DNA of 12,448 nucleotides. Origin: Bondarzewia mesenterica. Taxonomy: Eukaryota > Basidiomycota > Agaricomycetes > Russulales > Bondarzewiaceae. Within the stretch, counting starts at the first letter, position 1, and every line of letters starts with the position of its first letter. The notes beneath the pieces are model-generated. The model was given only the letters and a program-made list of their open reading frames with translations. It searched no databases and was not told the origin of the DNA. Shown piece after piece: positions 1 through 8,358 of the stretch. Both the position numbers and the translations under genes were made by a program. The DNA is taken from the NCBI GenBank assembly GCA_004802705.1, contig SGPL01000774.1:1-12448 (forward strand), given 5' to 3'.

Positions 1-235
1 CCTGCCTGAGTGTCGGAAGTGTCGGGAGGCAGAAAAACGCCGTTGTTGCGTGTCAAGTGAGTGTCGTCTGGTATTCAGTGCGTGTCGCGTGCGTGTCACG
101 ACGCGCAGATGAGTCAGCCTCCTGCCTAATCCGGTAATTCAGCGTTTTATTTTGTTATTTTGATACTCAAAGGACACTCAGATGACACACATTAAATACC
201 TAGCTATTTAAGGGTGCAATACTATTAGGAACGAT
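1..235. repeat. GTGTC-rich repeat tract (possible third E-type element, E0)
   Basis: The first 110 bases repeat the word GTGTC at least seven times in slightly different contexts (GAGTGTCGG, AAGTGTCGGG, GCGTGTCAAG, GAGTGTCGTC, GCGTGTCGCG, GCGTGTCACG). They start with the short inverted pair CTGCCT (2-7) and AGGCAG (27-32). An AT-richer stretch follows, then AAAGGACACTCAGATGAC near 169-186, which carries the reverse complement of GAGTGTC. The 3' part resembles the 3' end of E2 (CAAAGGACACACAGTAGAAG, then GGCTATTTA; here CTAGCTATTTA). The left edge lies outside the window, so the element cannot be delimited. No coding sequence is seen. That it belongs with E1 and E2 is inference. Confidence 0.45.
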
Positions 236-239
236 ATCG

Positions 240-620
240 TCCACATCGTCCTCGAAGACCGCCAACGACAGGACAGCATCGAGAAGTTCCGCATTGCGAA
301 CAATTGTGCGGTGCTTCCCCAAACATGCCTCATCAACGGTACCTGTGAACTCCGACCCCTCCATTGTTTTCGATGGCATGCCGTCGACCCATCAAGAGAT
401 CAGACTCTCGATGCCATCTCTTCGTCTTCCTCCCTGATGGAATCCAGCGGCGGCACTGTCGAGTGCACGGGTCTCCCAGGAGCGACTTTGATGGGAGCGA
501 TGGGTGAAGGCGACGCTACTGGTGCCAACGACAGGAATGGTGTAGGAACCGGAGCGCGCATCGGCGATGGTAGGATAGAAGCGGGGGTTATGTACGCTGC
601 TGCAGGTTGATGCCGAAGTC
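240..620. other. Unassigned stretch downstream of the cyclin relic
   Basis: No gene is recognised. On the minus strand the reading frame of the adjacent cyclin relic stays open down to 392. It encodes a serine-, threonine- and proline-containing segment that could be the remains of the variable tail typical of Pho85-type cyclins, but no motif supports this. The plus-strand frame from 311 looks like a shadow of it. Confidence 0.3.
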
Positions 621-880
621 CTAGTCGGTTGCGCAGTGCTGTAGATGTTGGAGGCGATCATGAAGGCGGAGATGAAGAGACGGTGGCCGGAGGAGCCCTT
701 TGCGGTAAGGAAGCGGGCCTTGAGGCGTTGGAGGAGGAAGAGGGCGACGAAGGTGACGGAAACATGGAGGCGGGTGCGGTGGAGGGCATGGGTGATGAAG
801 TGGTCGAGTCTGGGGTGGGTGCGGACGGGGGAGCGGAAGAGGGTGGGAGCTCTGGGCAGGCGAACAGCTGAGAGACGAAG
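620..880 (-). pseudogene. Pho85-type (Pcl-like) cyclin box relic, truncated
   Basis: Read on the minus strand from about 811 to 650, one open frame gives RLDHFITHALHRTRLHVS, then VTFVALFLLQRLKARF, then a short loop and SGHRLFISAFMIAS. This is the first half of a cyclin fold: helix 1, the hydrophobic helix with the LQRLKAR pattern, and the HRLFISAFMIAS helix where family members normally continue with a K-[VF] and an SNKSW-like motif. Such cyclins activate a Pho85-type kinase. Here the similarity stops after MIAS and the sequence drifts into an unrelated tail, so the second half of the fold, including the partner helix, is missing. No start codon or upstream exon is identifiable beyond about 870. 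It is the longest of four cyclin-like fragments in the window, all on the same strand. Family assignment is from motif recognition and could be a neighbouring cyclin subfamily. Confidence 0.65.
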
Positions 881-1082
881 GGAGCACTAGTGCTATCATC
901 ATACTTGCCGTCTTCGCCGTCGCCGTCATTGTGGTCCTGATCATTTTTGTCCCCTCATCATCCTCGTGGTGCAGAGAGTGCAGAGGGTTCGACGGAGTCG
1001 ATGAGGGGTGGAAAAGAGTAGGCGTGAGAGTGACCAATGAATCGTGGTAGTTGGGAGTCGTCAATTAAAAGTGGTCGTGTGT
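881..1082. other. Spacer with CGTC-rich simple sequence
   Basis: No gene is recognised. The segment around 900-965 is a degenerate run of CGTC, CATC and CCTC units of the same flavour as those in blocks A and B. The last bases share the 14-mer GTGTCGTCAATGAA (1079-1092) with 6940-6953. Confidence 0.4.
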
Positions 1083-2402
1083 CGTCAATGAAGGCTAAAG
1101 CTTTGAGGATAAATAATGAACAATGAGGACAATGATAGAAGACGGCATATTTACCTGATGCAGAGAGTACGCACGGCCCTTGCTCGTCCTGCTCACCCTG
1201 CTGGTGGTCGTCGCGCTTGTCCTTGTGCCCTCGTTGTCCTCCTGATCATCCACGTCACTGCCGTCATCCCCTCGCCGTTGTCCCCATCCCCGTTCATCGT
1301 CACCATCATCGTCGTGTCAGAGCGGTTGGCATCGTCGTGTCATAGTGGTTGTCGCTGCCGCGGTCGAGGGGACGTCTTTCGGCATGATGGCATCTCCGAT
1401 ATTATCTGCCACACTGAATGACCACTGTTCCTAGCGTGAAAGGACGTCGGCAAAATCGCCACCTACAGGATCGAAGACGAACATTGCGAGGTGGAGATAG
1501 GTGCGGTGGAGGACGTAGGCGATGAAGTGGTCGAGTCTCGGGGAGATGAGAGGTAGGATTGAAATCAAGGGTGCCAGGTGTTCACCGAACTTCAAGTAGG
1601 TGGAGGAAGGGTGTCGGGAGAGCGAGCGTTGGATGAAGGGAGGGTTATATGCGTATGCGTTTTGAGGACGCGTAGATGATGGCGGGGGAGAGGAGGCGAA
1701 GGTGGAGGATGGGCGGTGGTTTGATGATCAGTGCGAGCGCAGAGATTCGAGCTTGGATAGATCAGGGTGGGGGATAGGTTAAGAAGGCGAGATGTCTTAC
1801 CGACATCACCTCGTCATCCTGGTCCTCTCGCATGGTCGTCCTCGCCATCGTTGTGTCCTCAACATCGCGGTCACTCGCGTCCTGGTCATCCTCGTCGTCA
1901 TTCCCTCGTTGCCTTTGTCCCCTCGTCCACATGTGGGAGGGAAGCGAATGATCGTCGTGAACAAACTAGTGGGGCGACAGTTGGTGTTGTTCGCTGGATT
2001 CTGCCGAGAGTGTTCATAAGAGTTGTCACCGTCTGTGTCTGTGTTATTCGGGGTTTCGTAGTCAGTCCACTTGCAGCGCGACATCGGCGGTTTCAACAAG
2101 AAGAAGGCGAGGTGCGAGGCGTCGAGGATAACATGGAAATGTGGCAGTAGCAGGGGAGCGTGGTGCAGTGACGGCGTTGTTTACATTGTCTGTGCTGTAC
2201 AAGGCCCGCTGAGGCCATCCGATGTGCCTTTGACAAAACCGGCATTAGAGAGAGAGATGGGGCATTCGGGGGATGTCAAAGCGGAGTGGGAGAAGGTGAG
2301 GGTGTCGGCGGTCGGAGGATACGAGATGGACGGGTTGAGTGGGCAGAGTTGGCGGTGTGCAAGGAAGTGGATGGTTAGGATGTGTGTGGGCGGAAGGCAC
2401 AC
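1083..2402. repeat. Repeat block A, collinear with block B
   Basis: Block A matches block B in the same order and orientation through at least five patches: 1083-1428 with 5396-5715; 1501-1555 with 6009-6063; 1602-1675 with 6279-6345 plus 6405-6416; about 1867-1978 with 7320-7440; and 2256-2400 with 7492-7637. Landmarks include GTCAATGAA followed by GATAAATAATG-type sequence at the left edge, ATATTATC-GC near 1397, GGTTATATGC-TAT near 1643, CGTCCAC-TGTGGGAGG near 1928 and GGATGTGTGTGGGCGGAAGG at 2379-2398. Between the patches lie degenerate CGTC/CATC simple-sequence runs. Reading frames here encode low-complexity valine, leucine and proline strings in one frame and charged or threonine strings in others, so none is called as a gene. 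Block A is about 1.3 kb against about 2.25 kb for block B, which has extra sequence around 6420-7280. Confidence 0.6.
1475..1555 (-). pseudogene. Cyclin-box fragment within block A
   Basis: The minus strand reads SPRLDHFIAYVLHRT followed by YLHLAMFVF. This aligns with the relic at 620-880 (HPRLDHFITHALHRT then RLHVSVTFV). Only this first helix of the cyclin fold is left; after it the frame runs into unrelated sequence and a stop. It lies in the part of block A that pairs with 6009-6063. Confidence 0.5.
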
Positions 2403-2429
2403 TAGTTAGTTACTACCTTACTACGACTA

Positions 2430-2545
2430 GCACCACTTACCACTACCACTACCACTACCACTACCACTACCACTACCACTACGACTACCACTACCACCAC
2501 TACGACTACCACTACCACCACTACGACTAGGACTACCACTACTTT
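2430..2545. repeat. Imperfect (ACCACT)n hexanucleotide microsatellite
   Basis: ACCACT is repeated about seven times almost perfectly from 2438 to 2482. It then becomes interrupted by ACGACT units and ACCACC triplets until about 2545. The word CACTAC inside the repeat is the same word that forms the palindrome arms at 3214-3233 and, as GTAGTG, the units of the array from 2771. Confidence 0.9.
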
Positions 2546-2770
2546 TACAACTCCGACAACCGGTACATTGCTACTACATACTTAAGCTCAGTATCATTAA
2601 GACTTCAGTCGCATCGTTTCAACGTAATTTATTATATTATTATTGACTAATTTGCGATATTTTTTAATACTAATTTGCTCATTGGTGCCCATAGTGCGAT
2701 GGACTACTACGTGACAGAATGTGACAGACTACCTCACTGCGCGCGTGACGAGTAGCGGCACAGTATGAGG

Positions 2771-2853
2771 TAGTGTGACAGACTACCGGCTCACTGCGCG
2801 CGTAGTGTGACAGACTACCGGCTCACTGCGCGTAGTGTGACAAGTAGTGGCGC
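2771..2853. repeat. Short tandem array, about 30-32 bp unit
   Basis: The unit TAGTGTGACAGACTACCGGC followed by TCACTGCGCG is present at 2771-2802 and again at 2803-2832. A third, diverging copy begins TAGTGTGACAAGTAGTGGCG at 2833. Weaker relatives extend left to about 2690 (GTGACAGAATGTGACAGACTACC). Each unit holds GTAGTG-like and GACTACC, that is, the word in both orientations. Confidence 0.8.
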
Positions 2854-3213
2854 AGTTTGCCGCGTTATGTGTCACACTGTGCCGCGTCGGTCACTCCTCC
2901 TCCTCCCCTTCGTGAAATATAAAGAAAATTTTATTTCTCCGTCGATTCTCACCCGAAAAATGAGTTGTGGGGCTCATTTCGAAGGACTTTTGGAGTACTT
3001 TCAAATGAGTGCCTTTACATATAGGTTTCTAATGAAACAGAGAACAAGAAGGCGAAATGGTAATAAGTTGAGGGATTAGGAGAAAGTCTTCTGTAACTAT
3101 AGTAATTATGGACGGTTTTAGCTGGAAATTTCGGACTGGGTTGGTGTTTATGATGGTTAAAATAACTGACACTCAAATTGAAGGTAGGCATTCGTGTTCT
3201 GTGAAGAAAAATG

Positions 3214-3233
3214 CCACTACTTGAAAGTAGTGG
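3214..3233. repeat. Palindrome carrying the E1 word
   Basis: CCACTAC and GTAGTGG are perfect 7-base arms around the 6-base loop TTGAAA. The position aligns with the E2 palindrome at 9004-9019, although the arm sequences are entirely different. Confidence 0.7.
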
Positions 3234-3429
3234 AGATTTTGAGGGTTTGGGGAGAAATTTGATATCTCATGAAGTAGTAGATGGATCAGGGAGTTTTTAT
3301 GCTCAAAATGTGAGGATGGATGTAAAGCAAAATATAAGATATAATTTTTGAGTATATGTAAAGATTAAAGCACAAGTAGTAGAAGTGAGTAACGGACCCT
3401 ATGTTTGGGGCTAGTAATTACTATAGTGC

Positions 3430-3965
3430 TCATAAACCGAGCGCTTCGTAATTGTGCGAAGATGCCAATGCAGGAGACGAATGCACGAAGAGATGGAGGT
3501 AGGCATTCATGATGCGACGGCCTGTTCGGATGTTGAAAGACAGTCCGTACGCAAGTGCAGATAACATGTACGTTGTTAGCGGTTCAAGGCACAGATGGGA
3601 TTGGCGATGGGCGGTGGTGGCATAGTAAAGTGGAACTGGTTTAGTACAAGAATGCAAGCACATTAATAGAAACGCGTACCCATAAAAGACAGTCTTGCAT
3701 TGTGCCCTTTGACGGCTTCCTTGTGACTCATGTGAGTCAACGTCCGCTGTGCGAGCTCTGGAGGGAACACGAGCGGTGCAAAAAGAGTGTTGAGGTAGTC
3801 GGCCATTGGTGTCGAAGCACCCGACTACGCAGCGGAAGGTGCAAATGTGGATGCTGGCCTGACAGGCAATGCGTCCGGGACAGTGTGAGATGGGTCATGG
3901 CTGGGTGTAGTGTGTAGAGAACGCCGTCGGGCTGAAACTTGGAGACTAAATGAGTACAATATCCT
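3430..3965. other. Unassigned stretch after E1
   Basis: No gene is recognised. A minus-strand frame (3430-3663, 77 codons) and a plus-strand frame (3702-3917, 71 codons) are open, but neither shows a motif, recognisable domain or splice pattern. Base composition returns from AT-rich to balanced here, which marks the right edge of E1. Confidence 0.35.
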
Positions 3966-3970
3966 TTAAG

Positions 3971-4193
3971 CTGGATGCAAAGGAGTTTGAACAGACCTGA
4001 CAAAGTCCGAAGAGCAGACCGAGGTTTGACAACGTCGAGTGCAACGCTAGTCAACTTTGAACATCGCAGAACTCTCGACATTGGCGGCGACAACGGCGAG
4101 CAGAGCAAGAAGAGGTCTAAAGAGGCTCGGGGACCTTCGCCAAAAACGGCCAAAACGTCGAGACTCCAGTCACCAGCTATCAGCAAAACATGA
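3971..4193 (+). pseudogene. Possible 3' coding relic of an unrecognised protein
   Basis: The plus strand is open from about 3972 to a TGA at 4191-4193. It gives a basic, hydrophilic tail with SSATLVNFEHRRTLDIGGDN, then a lysine-rich KKRSKEARGPSPKTAKTSR stretch and a short end at AISKT. The composition looks like the disordered C-terminus of a nuclear or RNA-binding protein rather than chance translation, but I do not recognise the family. An upstream exon is not evident. It ends tail to tail with the Hsp70 relic. It may simply be a chance frame. Confidence 0.2.
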
Positions 4194-4399
4194 CGATGGT
4201 GAACGGCGAGTGTGATGTCATGCGGCTCTCCAGTTGACCTTCGAACGAATGGCGGCGGGAGGGATATGAGTGGCAAGATCTTCTCGGTTATCTTCAGTCG
4301 TCGTTGTCGTCATCATCATTGTCAATCGTCGCGGAGCCGGCTGAGACATCCCGAACCAACAACCCCGGCGTCACTGAATACTGACCATCAAGACTTGTA

Positions 4400-5165
4400 T
4401 ACAAAGCCACCCCTTTCTCTATGTCAGCGCACACAGACCCAGCCCCGTTCGACTCTTCAATAAGATATCGACGAGCTTTGTCAGCCTCGATGTACTCTTC
4501 GACATCGGAAACCATGCGCTCGATGTCCTTTGTTAGTGGCCTTGTCCTTAAGGTTGACGTGGACGATACCATCTGGAACATAGAACATCAGCAAATGACA
4601 ATATACTGTTAGGGGATACATACTTATCGCATCGATGTCGAGGGTGATCTCGATTTAAGGCACACTCTTAGGTGCAGGAGGGACACCGACAAGGTTGAAG
4701 TTGCCGAGCAGCTTGTTGTCCCAAACGAGTTTATGCTCACCCTGGAAAATCTTGACCTCAATGGCAGTCTGACGGTCGGCGGCTGTAGAGAAGACCTGCG
4801 ACTTCTTGGTGGGGATAGTAGTATTGCGGGAGATGGGCCTGGTCATGATACCGCCAAGAGTCTCGATAGCGAGGGACAAAGAAGTGACATCAAGGAGGAT
4901 GTCGGTGACGTTGCCAGCGAGGACACCACCCATCCGGTATAACACCCTTGGAAGGCTCGCGGCCGAAGATGCTCTCGTCCGTCTCGACGACCCGTGGTAT
5001 GCGAGTCATCCCGCCAACAAGGATAACCTCGTTAGCATCGCTTGCCTGGATACCGGCATCAACGAGGACCTTCTTTGCAAGGTCCCAAACTGCGCTGGAG
5101 GGGGGGGGGGGGCGACGAGAGCCTCGAAGTGAAAGCAGTTGAGCATCAAGTTGATGTACTTGAGT
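4400..5165 (-). pseudogene. SSC1: Mitochondrial-type Hsp70 (Ssc1-like) pseudogene
   Basis: Minus-strand fragments in order are [16 protein letters not shown] (about 5160-5113), [20 protein letters not shown] plus [13 protein letters not shown] (about 5085-4980), [10 protein letters not shown], then [49 protein letters not shown] and PPAP (about 4930-4660), and DIERMVSDVEEYIEADKARR (from 4527). These cover the end of the nucleotide-binding domain, the substrate-binding domain and the first lid helices. [16 protein letters not shown] with [12 protein letters not shown] points to the mitochondrial matrix chaperone rather than cytosolic Hsp70 or BiP. Damage is extensive: TAA at 4655-4657 where family members have Gln after GVP; a frameshift at the 13-G tract (5100-5112); loss of about ten codons after KGVIPD near 4935 (the EAVAIGAAIQ part); and loss of about fourteen codons before DIERM. 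A probable intron remains at about 4573-4627, its donor apparently ATAAGT instead of GTAAGT. The N-terminal half is absent, and 5166-5395 is not recognisable. Confidence 0.85.
5100..5112. repeat. 13-base G homopolymer
   Basis: Thirteen consecutive G on the plus strand lie inside the Hsp70 relic, at the codons after FEALVA, and coincide with a frame change. The exact length may be affected by sequencing error. Confidence 0.8.
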
Positions 5166-5395
5166 CCGAACACATCCAATCCGAGTTCCCTTTCCGAGCC
5201 CACTTGGATGCCTTCTCGATGACAACAAGCTGGGCATCCGGTGCGAAGGATGCAGCGATGGATGGAGTGAACGTTGCTGTACCAGAGACGGGCAGAGTCG
5301 GTCACGCGACTGAGCTCTGTCACCAGAATCTGAGGTGCCGAAGCGAGCATATCTGATGTGAGATCAAGGTTGAAAGTGGCAGTCTGCAAGGCATT
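5166..5395 (-). other. Unrecognised sequence upstream of the Hsp70 relic
   Basis: The minus frame stays open ([20 protein letters not shown] near 5390-5330, then [14 protein letters not shown]). ALQTATFNL could be a trace of the Hsp70 segment that usually reads S-x-x-QTEINLPFITAD, but the roughly 50 residues before YINLM do not fit that family. It may be inserted or unrelated DNA. Confidence 0.25.
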
Positions 5396-7640
5396 CGTCA
5401 ATGAACGCTAAAATTTTGAGAATAAATAATGGACAATGAGGACAATGATGAGTAAAAAATGGCGTATTTACCTGAGGCAGAGAGCATGCGCGGCCCTTGC
5501 TCATCTTGCTCGTCCTAGTCATCCGCTCGTCCTGGTCCCCTCCTTGTTGTCCTCCTGAGCATCCATGTTGCTGCCGTTGTTCCCTTGCCGTTGTCCCTGT
5601 CCCCGTTCGTCGTCAGCGTCGTTGTCGTGTCATAGCGGTTGGCGCCGTCACGGTCGAAGGAGCGTCTTGGGGCACGACGGCGTCTCGTATATTATCCGCT
5701 GCACTGCACGTTCCCTTGTCCTCGTCGGGGTTATCACTATCATCGTCCTGTTCCTACACCCTCCTGCTCGTCCCATCCTTCCAACTTCACTTGTGCTCAT
5801 TGGTATTGTTGGTGTTCTTCTCCTCCATCGACCGCCAGTTGTAGTCGCTCGCCCGACTCACTTGTTGTGCCCGGGGTTGACGGCGGAGCAGGACTTTGAG
5901 TTTTCGTGGCACTGCCCGACGGAGCCGATGTTTGTCTAAGTGAGAGCGCCACGAGGTTAAAGAAGAAGGAAATCAGAGAAAGCGACTAACTTTGGGAAGA
6001 GAATACAGGTGCGGTGGAGGACGTAGGCGATCAAGTGGTCGAATGTCGGCGAGACAAGAGGTAGGTGCTCACTACACATTTGTGGGCGAAAAGCTTACAT
6101 AATGTAGAATGAAAACCGCCGCCTACCGTTCTCGCCGTCGGTTCCCAAAGATCATTATTGGCAGAAAAATCAAGGTACATTTAAGTTTAGAAAGACGGGT
6201 AGGTAGACGAAGTAAAAAAAAAGCGTATGCTTGCGAAAAATAAGCGCTACAGAAAGGTGGTGGATGGGAAGGGGAGACCGAGGAAGGGTGTCGAGAGAGG
6301 AGTGTTGGATGAGGGAAGGGTTATATGCATATATGGATGCGTGTTTGGGCATGTGGCGGGTATGTGGGTATAATTAAGGGCTGTGGGCTGTGAGGGGCCG
6401 AGGGGAAGACGCGTAGCCGACAAAAAAAATAAGATAGACGGTCGCGTCGCGTCCTCATCCATAATAAAAGAAAAAAAAAAAGCAGGCAGATGAGACGGAA
6501 AGAGAGGGGGACGAACGTCAGTAGATACGGGAGAACGAGAGTTCTCGTACAAGGGGATTAATAAGATGACGGAAGAAGGTATAGGACCGAGATATGCAAA
6601 AGTAAAAGGAGACAAGCCATGGGGGGAGGAGGAGGCTACCATACGGTCCGTGTAGCAAAGGCAAACATGCGCAGCTGGCTTTGGATTTCGGCGCTTGTGA
6701 TGACGCGACGACGACGAGGGGGGTACGGCATAGGAGCCTGGTGTAGGGGCTTTGACAACGATGACGACGTTGACGGAGGGAGGGCGTCCTTGACGGCGAC
6801 GGTTGCGGAAGGATTGCGACGGACGTCGAGCCCATGATGGGGACATGTAGCGCCATGACGGCGTCTCTGACGGTGTCGGCCGCGCTGGGCGACCCCCCCG
6901 CCGAACTCGAGGTGATCTTGGCAAAGTCGCTGCCTTTAAGTGTCGTCAATGAACTGTAAGTCGTTGCGGGGGATCCAAGGCTCGAGAGTAGGTACGAAAG
7001 GTAAATAGCTACATGGTGGATGCCAATGCCGTTGTCGTGGCGTGTGGGTTGGAGAACGGGATGAGGACGATTGGGGCCGTCCTGGCTGCTGCCGTTCTGA
7101 TCATCATGGTCGGCCTCTGAGCTCATGCCCTCGCCATTGCTGTCGCCGTCATCATCCTCGTCGTCCTTGCTGCCTTTTCATCCCGTCGCTGTCGTACTCA
7201 CCGTCCCCTTGTATTTCCCTGTCACTCTTGTCGTCATTGCCGCTCTCGTCCCCTCTTCCTCCTGCTCCCCGAGTATCGTCGCCTTCGCCGTTAGTGTGCT
7301 CGTCAATGTTGTGGTCATTCGCGTCCTTGTCATCGTGGTAGTCATTCCCTCCATCCCGTTCTCGTCATTCTTGCCGTCTTTGTCTCCTCGTCCACGTCTG
7401 GGAGGAAGGCAAAAGATTGTTATAAATGAACTGGGGGGGTAACCGATCATGTGAGAAACCCGGCGCGTTGAGTCGAGAAGCGTTGGAGGGATGGGGCTTG
7501 GGGGGGGAATCAAAGTGGAGTGGGAGGAGGCGAGAGTGTCGGCAGTCGGAGGGTACAAGATGGACGGGTTAGGTGGGCAGTGCTGGCAGTGCACAAGGGA
7601 GTGGATGGTGGGGATGTGTGTGGGCGGAAGGAGAGTGTGG
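5396..7640. repeat. Repeat block B, longer copy of block A
   Basis: Block B carries the five patches listed for block A, in the same order. It starts at CGTCAATGAA (5396-5405), directly against the Hsp70-side sequence. It contains about 900 extra bases at roughly 6420-7280, including purine-rich DNA and another GTGTCGTCAATGAA (6940-6953). An internal duplication pairs GATGCCAATGCCGTTGTCG followed by GTGTGGGTTGGAGAA (7019-7056) with ATGCCGCCGTCGCATGTGGG and TTGGAGAAGG (7653-7683). The long minus-strand frames here (6518-7126, 6247-6924, 7178-7942) encode serine-, threonine-, proline- and histidine-rich low-complexity strings without motifs and are not called as genes. Confidence 0.6.
6009..6063 (-). 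pseudogene. Cyclin-box fragment within block B
   Basis: The minus strand reads FDHLIAYVLHRT, matching RLDHFIAYVLHRT in block A with about 49 of 55 bases shared (GTGCGGTGGAGGACGTAGGC is identical). After HRT the sequence no longer follows the cyclin (CILFPKLVAF). It is a fragment of one helix only. Confidence 0.45.
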
Positions 7641-8245
7641 TGGTAAATATCGATGCCGCCGTCGCATGTGGGTTGGAGAAGGTGGAAGGGGTGGCACCCC
7701 GCCTTGATGACACTGCGCCTGCGCTTGACTTCGACTTTGATATTGTGCTGGACCTTGATCGTGATCCGATGATACGTCCTCCCGAGCCCTACCGCCGCCG
7801 AACTCACGCTCGACGACTCGCCGCCCCCATCTCCAATTTCATCACCTACGCCCCCGACCCTGGTCCCACCACTATCCTGACACCAGCTCCCACTCCGGCA
7901 GCGTACTTCGACTGCGCGACATCTGACAGTTTCGCGCCCCAAAATCCATCAAACTCGCGCGTCCAAGTTCGGATCTGCGGGACCTCGGCTAGGCTGTACC
8001 TATACATAGGCTACTTACACACATACACCTAGTAAAGAATGAGAATCGATGAGAATGGAACAAAATATCCTCGATGCACAAAAAAAAAAAAAAAAAACCA
8101 AAATCGACTTACCAAGAACACAGACACGGCTGCATGGCATAAGTACAGGTGCTCGAGCCTGATGCGCCGGCATTGCTCATCGTGCGCTGGGTAAAGGTCA
8201 AAGTGACCAGGTGAAGTAGAGGTGGTGGGGAAAAGCGGTGCATCA
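7641..8245. other. Unassigned stretch between block B and E2
   Basis: No gene is recognised. The plus frame 7520-8032 is open (170 codons), but half of it is the shadow of repeat sequence. The rest (7720-8030) is proline-, aspartate- and threonine-rich with no known motif; it could be the tail of a lost gene. An 18-base A tract occupies 8080-8097, with no evidence that it is a retroposon tail. Confidence 0.3.
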
Positions 8246-8296
8246 GTGCGGTGGAGGACGCCGGCGACGAGATGGCGGATACGTGGGGGAGGCAAG
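8246..8296 (-). pseudogene. Fourth cyclin-box-like fragment
   Basis: The minus strand reads PPPRIRHLVAGVLHRTD, and GTGCGGTGGAGGACG is identical to the block A and B fragments. This is the most diverged of the four copies and stops being similar outside about 50 bases. It lies just before E2. Confidence 0.35.
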
Positions 8297-8358
8297 GGGA
8301 GAGCTGAGGTAGGAATGTGTCACTGTGTGATGGACAGTGGAGACTGTGTGACAGAGGA

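Larger units (their letters stand above)
2402..3425. mobile_element. Element E1: ACTAC/GTAGT-word array plus AT-rich body
   Basis: Starting where block A ends, E1 has an ACTAC-rich microsatellite (2430-2545), an AT-rich spacer, a GTAGTGTGACA tandem array (2690-2860), then a body from about 2868 that aligns with E2 from about 8658. Shared landmarks are GTGTCACACTGTGCCGCG, a CTCCTCCTCC run, AAA-ATAAAGAAAA or its equivalent, GGCTCAT, AAGGCGAAATGG, CATAGTAA/TATAGTAA, TTTGATATCTCATGAAGTA (E2: TTTCATATCTCCTGAAGTA), TGCTCAAAATGTG, and AGTAGAAGTG near 3375. An internal palindrome sits at 3214-3233. No transposase or other protein is encoded, and no terminal inverted repeat or target-site duplication was found, so if mobile it is non-autonomous. 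The ends are approximate. Confidence 0.45.

Noticed and set aside
1867..2019. Hydrophobic plus-strand peptide (RVLVILVVIPSLPLS) partly conserved in block B at 7320-7440, like a membrane protein
   Set aside because: The strings come from degenerate CGTC/CATC repeats; changes between copies fall in all codon positions and the flanking frames break, so protein-level selection is not supported.
2690..3425. LTR or terminal inverted repeats at the ends of E1 and E2
   Set aside because: No matching terminal pair, target duplication or primer-binding site was found by eye; the AGTGCGATGG and ATAGTGCTCAT similarity at the ends is too short.
6247..7942. Long minus-strand open frames (202-254 codons)
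   Set aside because: Low-complexity composition, no motif, overlapping frames open equally far, and they run across the boundaries of repeat patches.
8080..8097. A18 tract as a retroposon poly-A tail
   Set aside because: No source gene body, target duplication or retroelement lies on either side.
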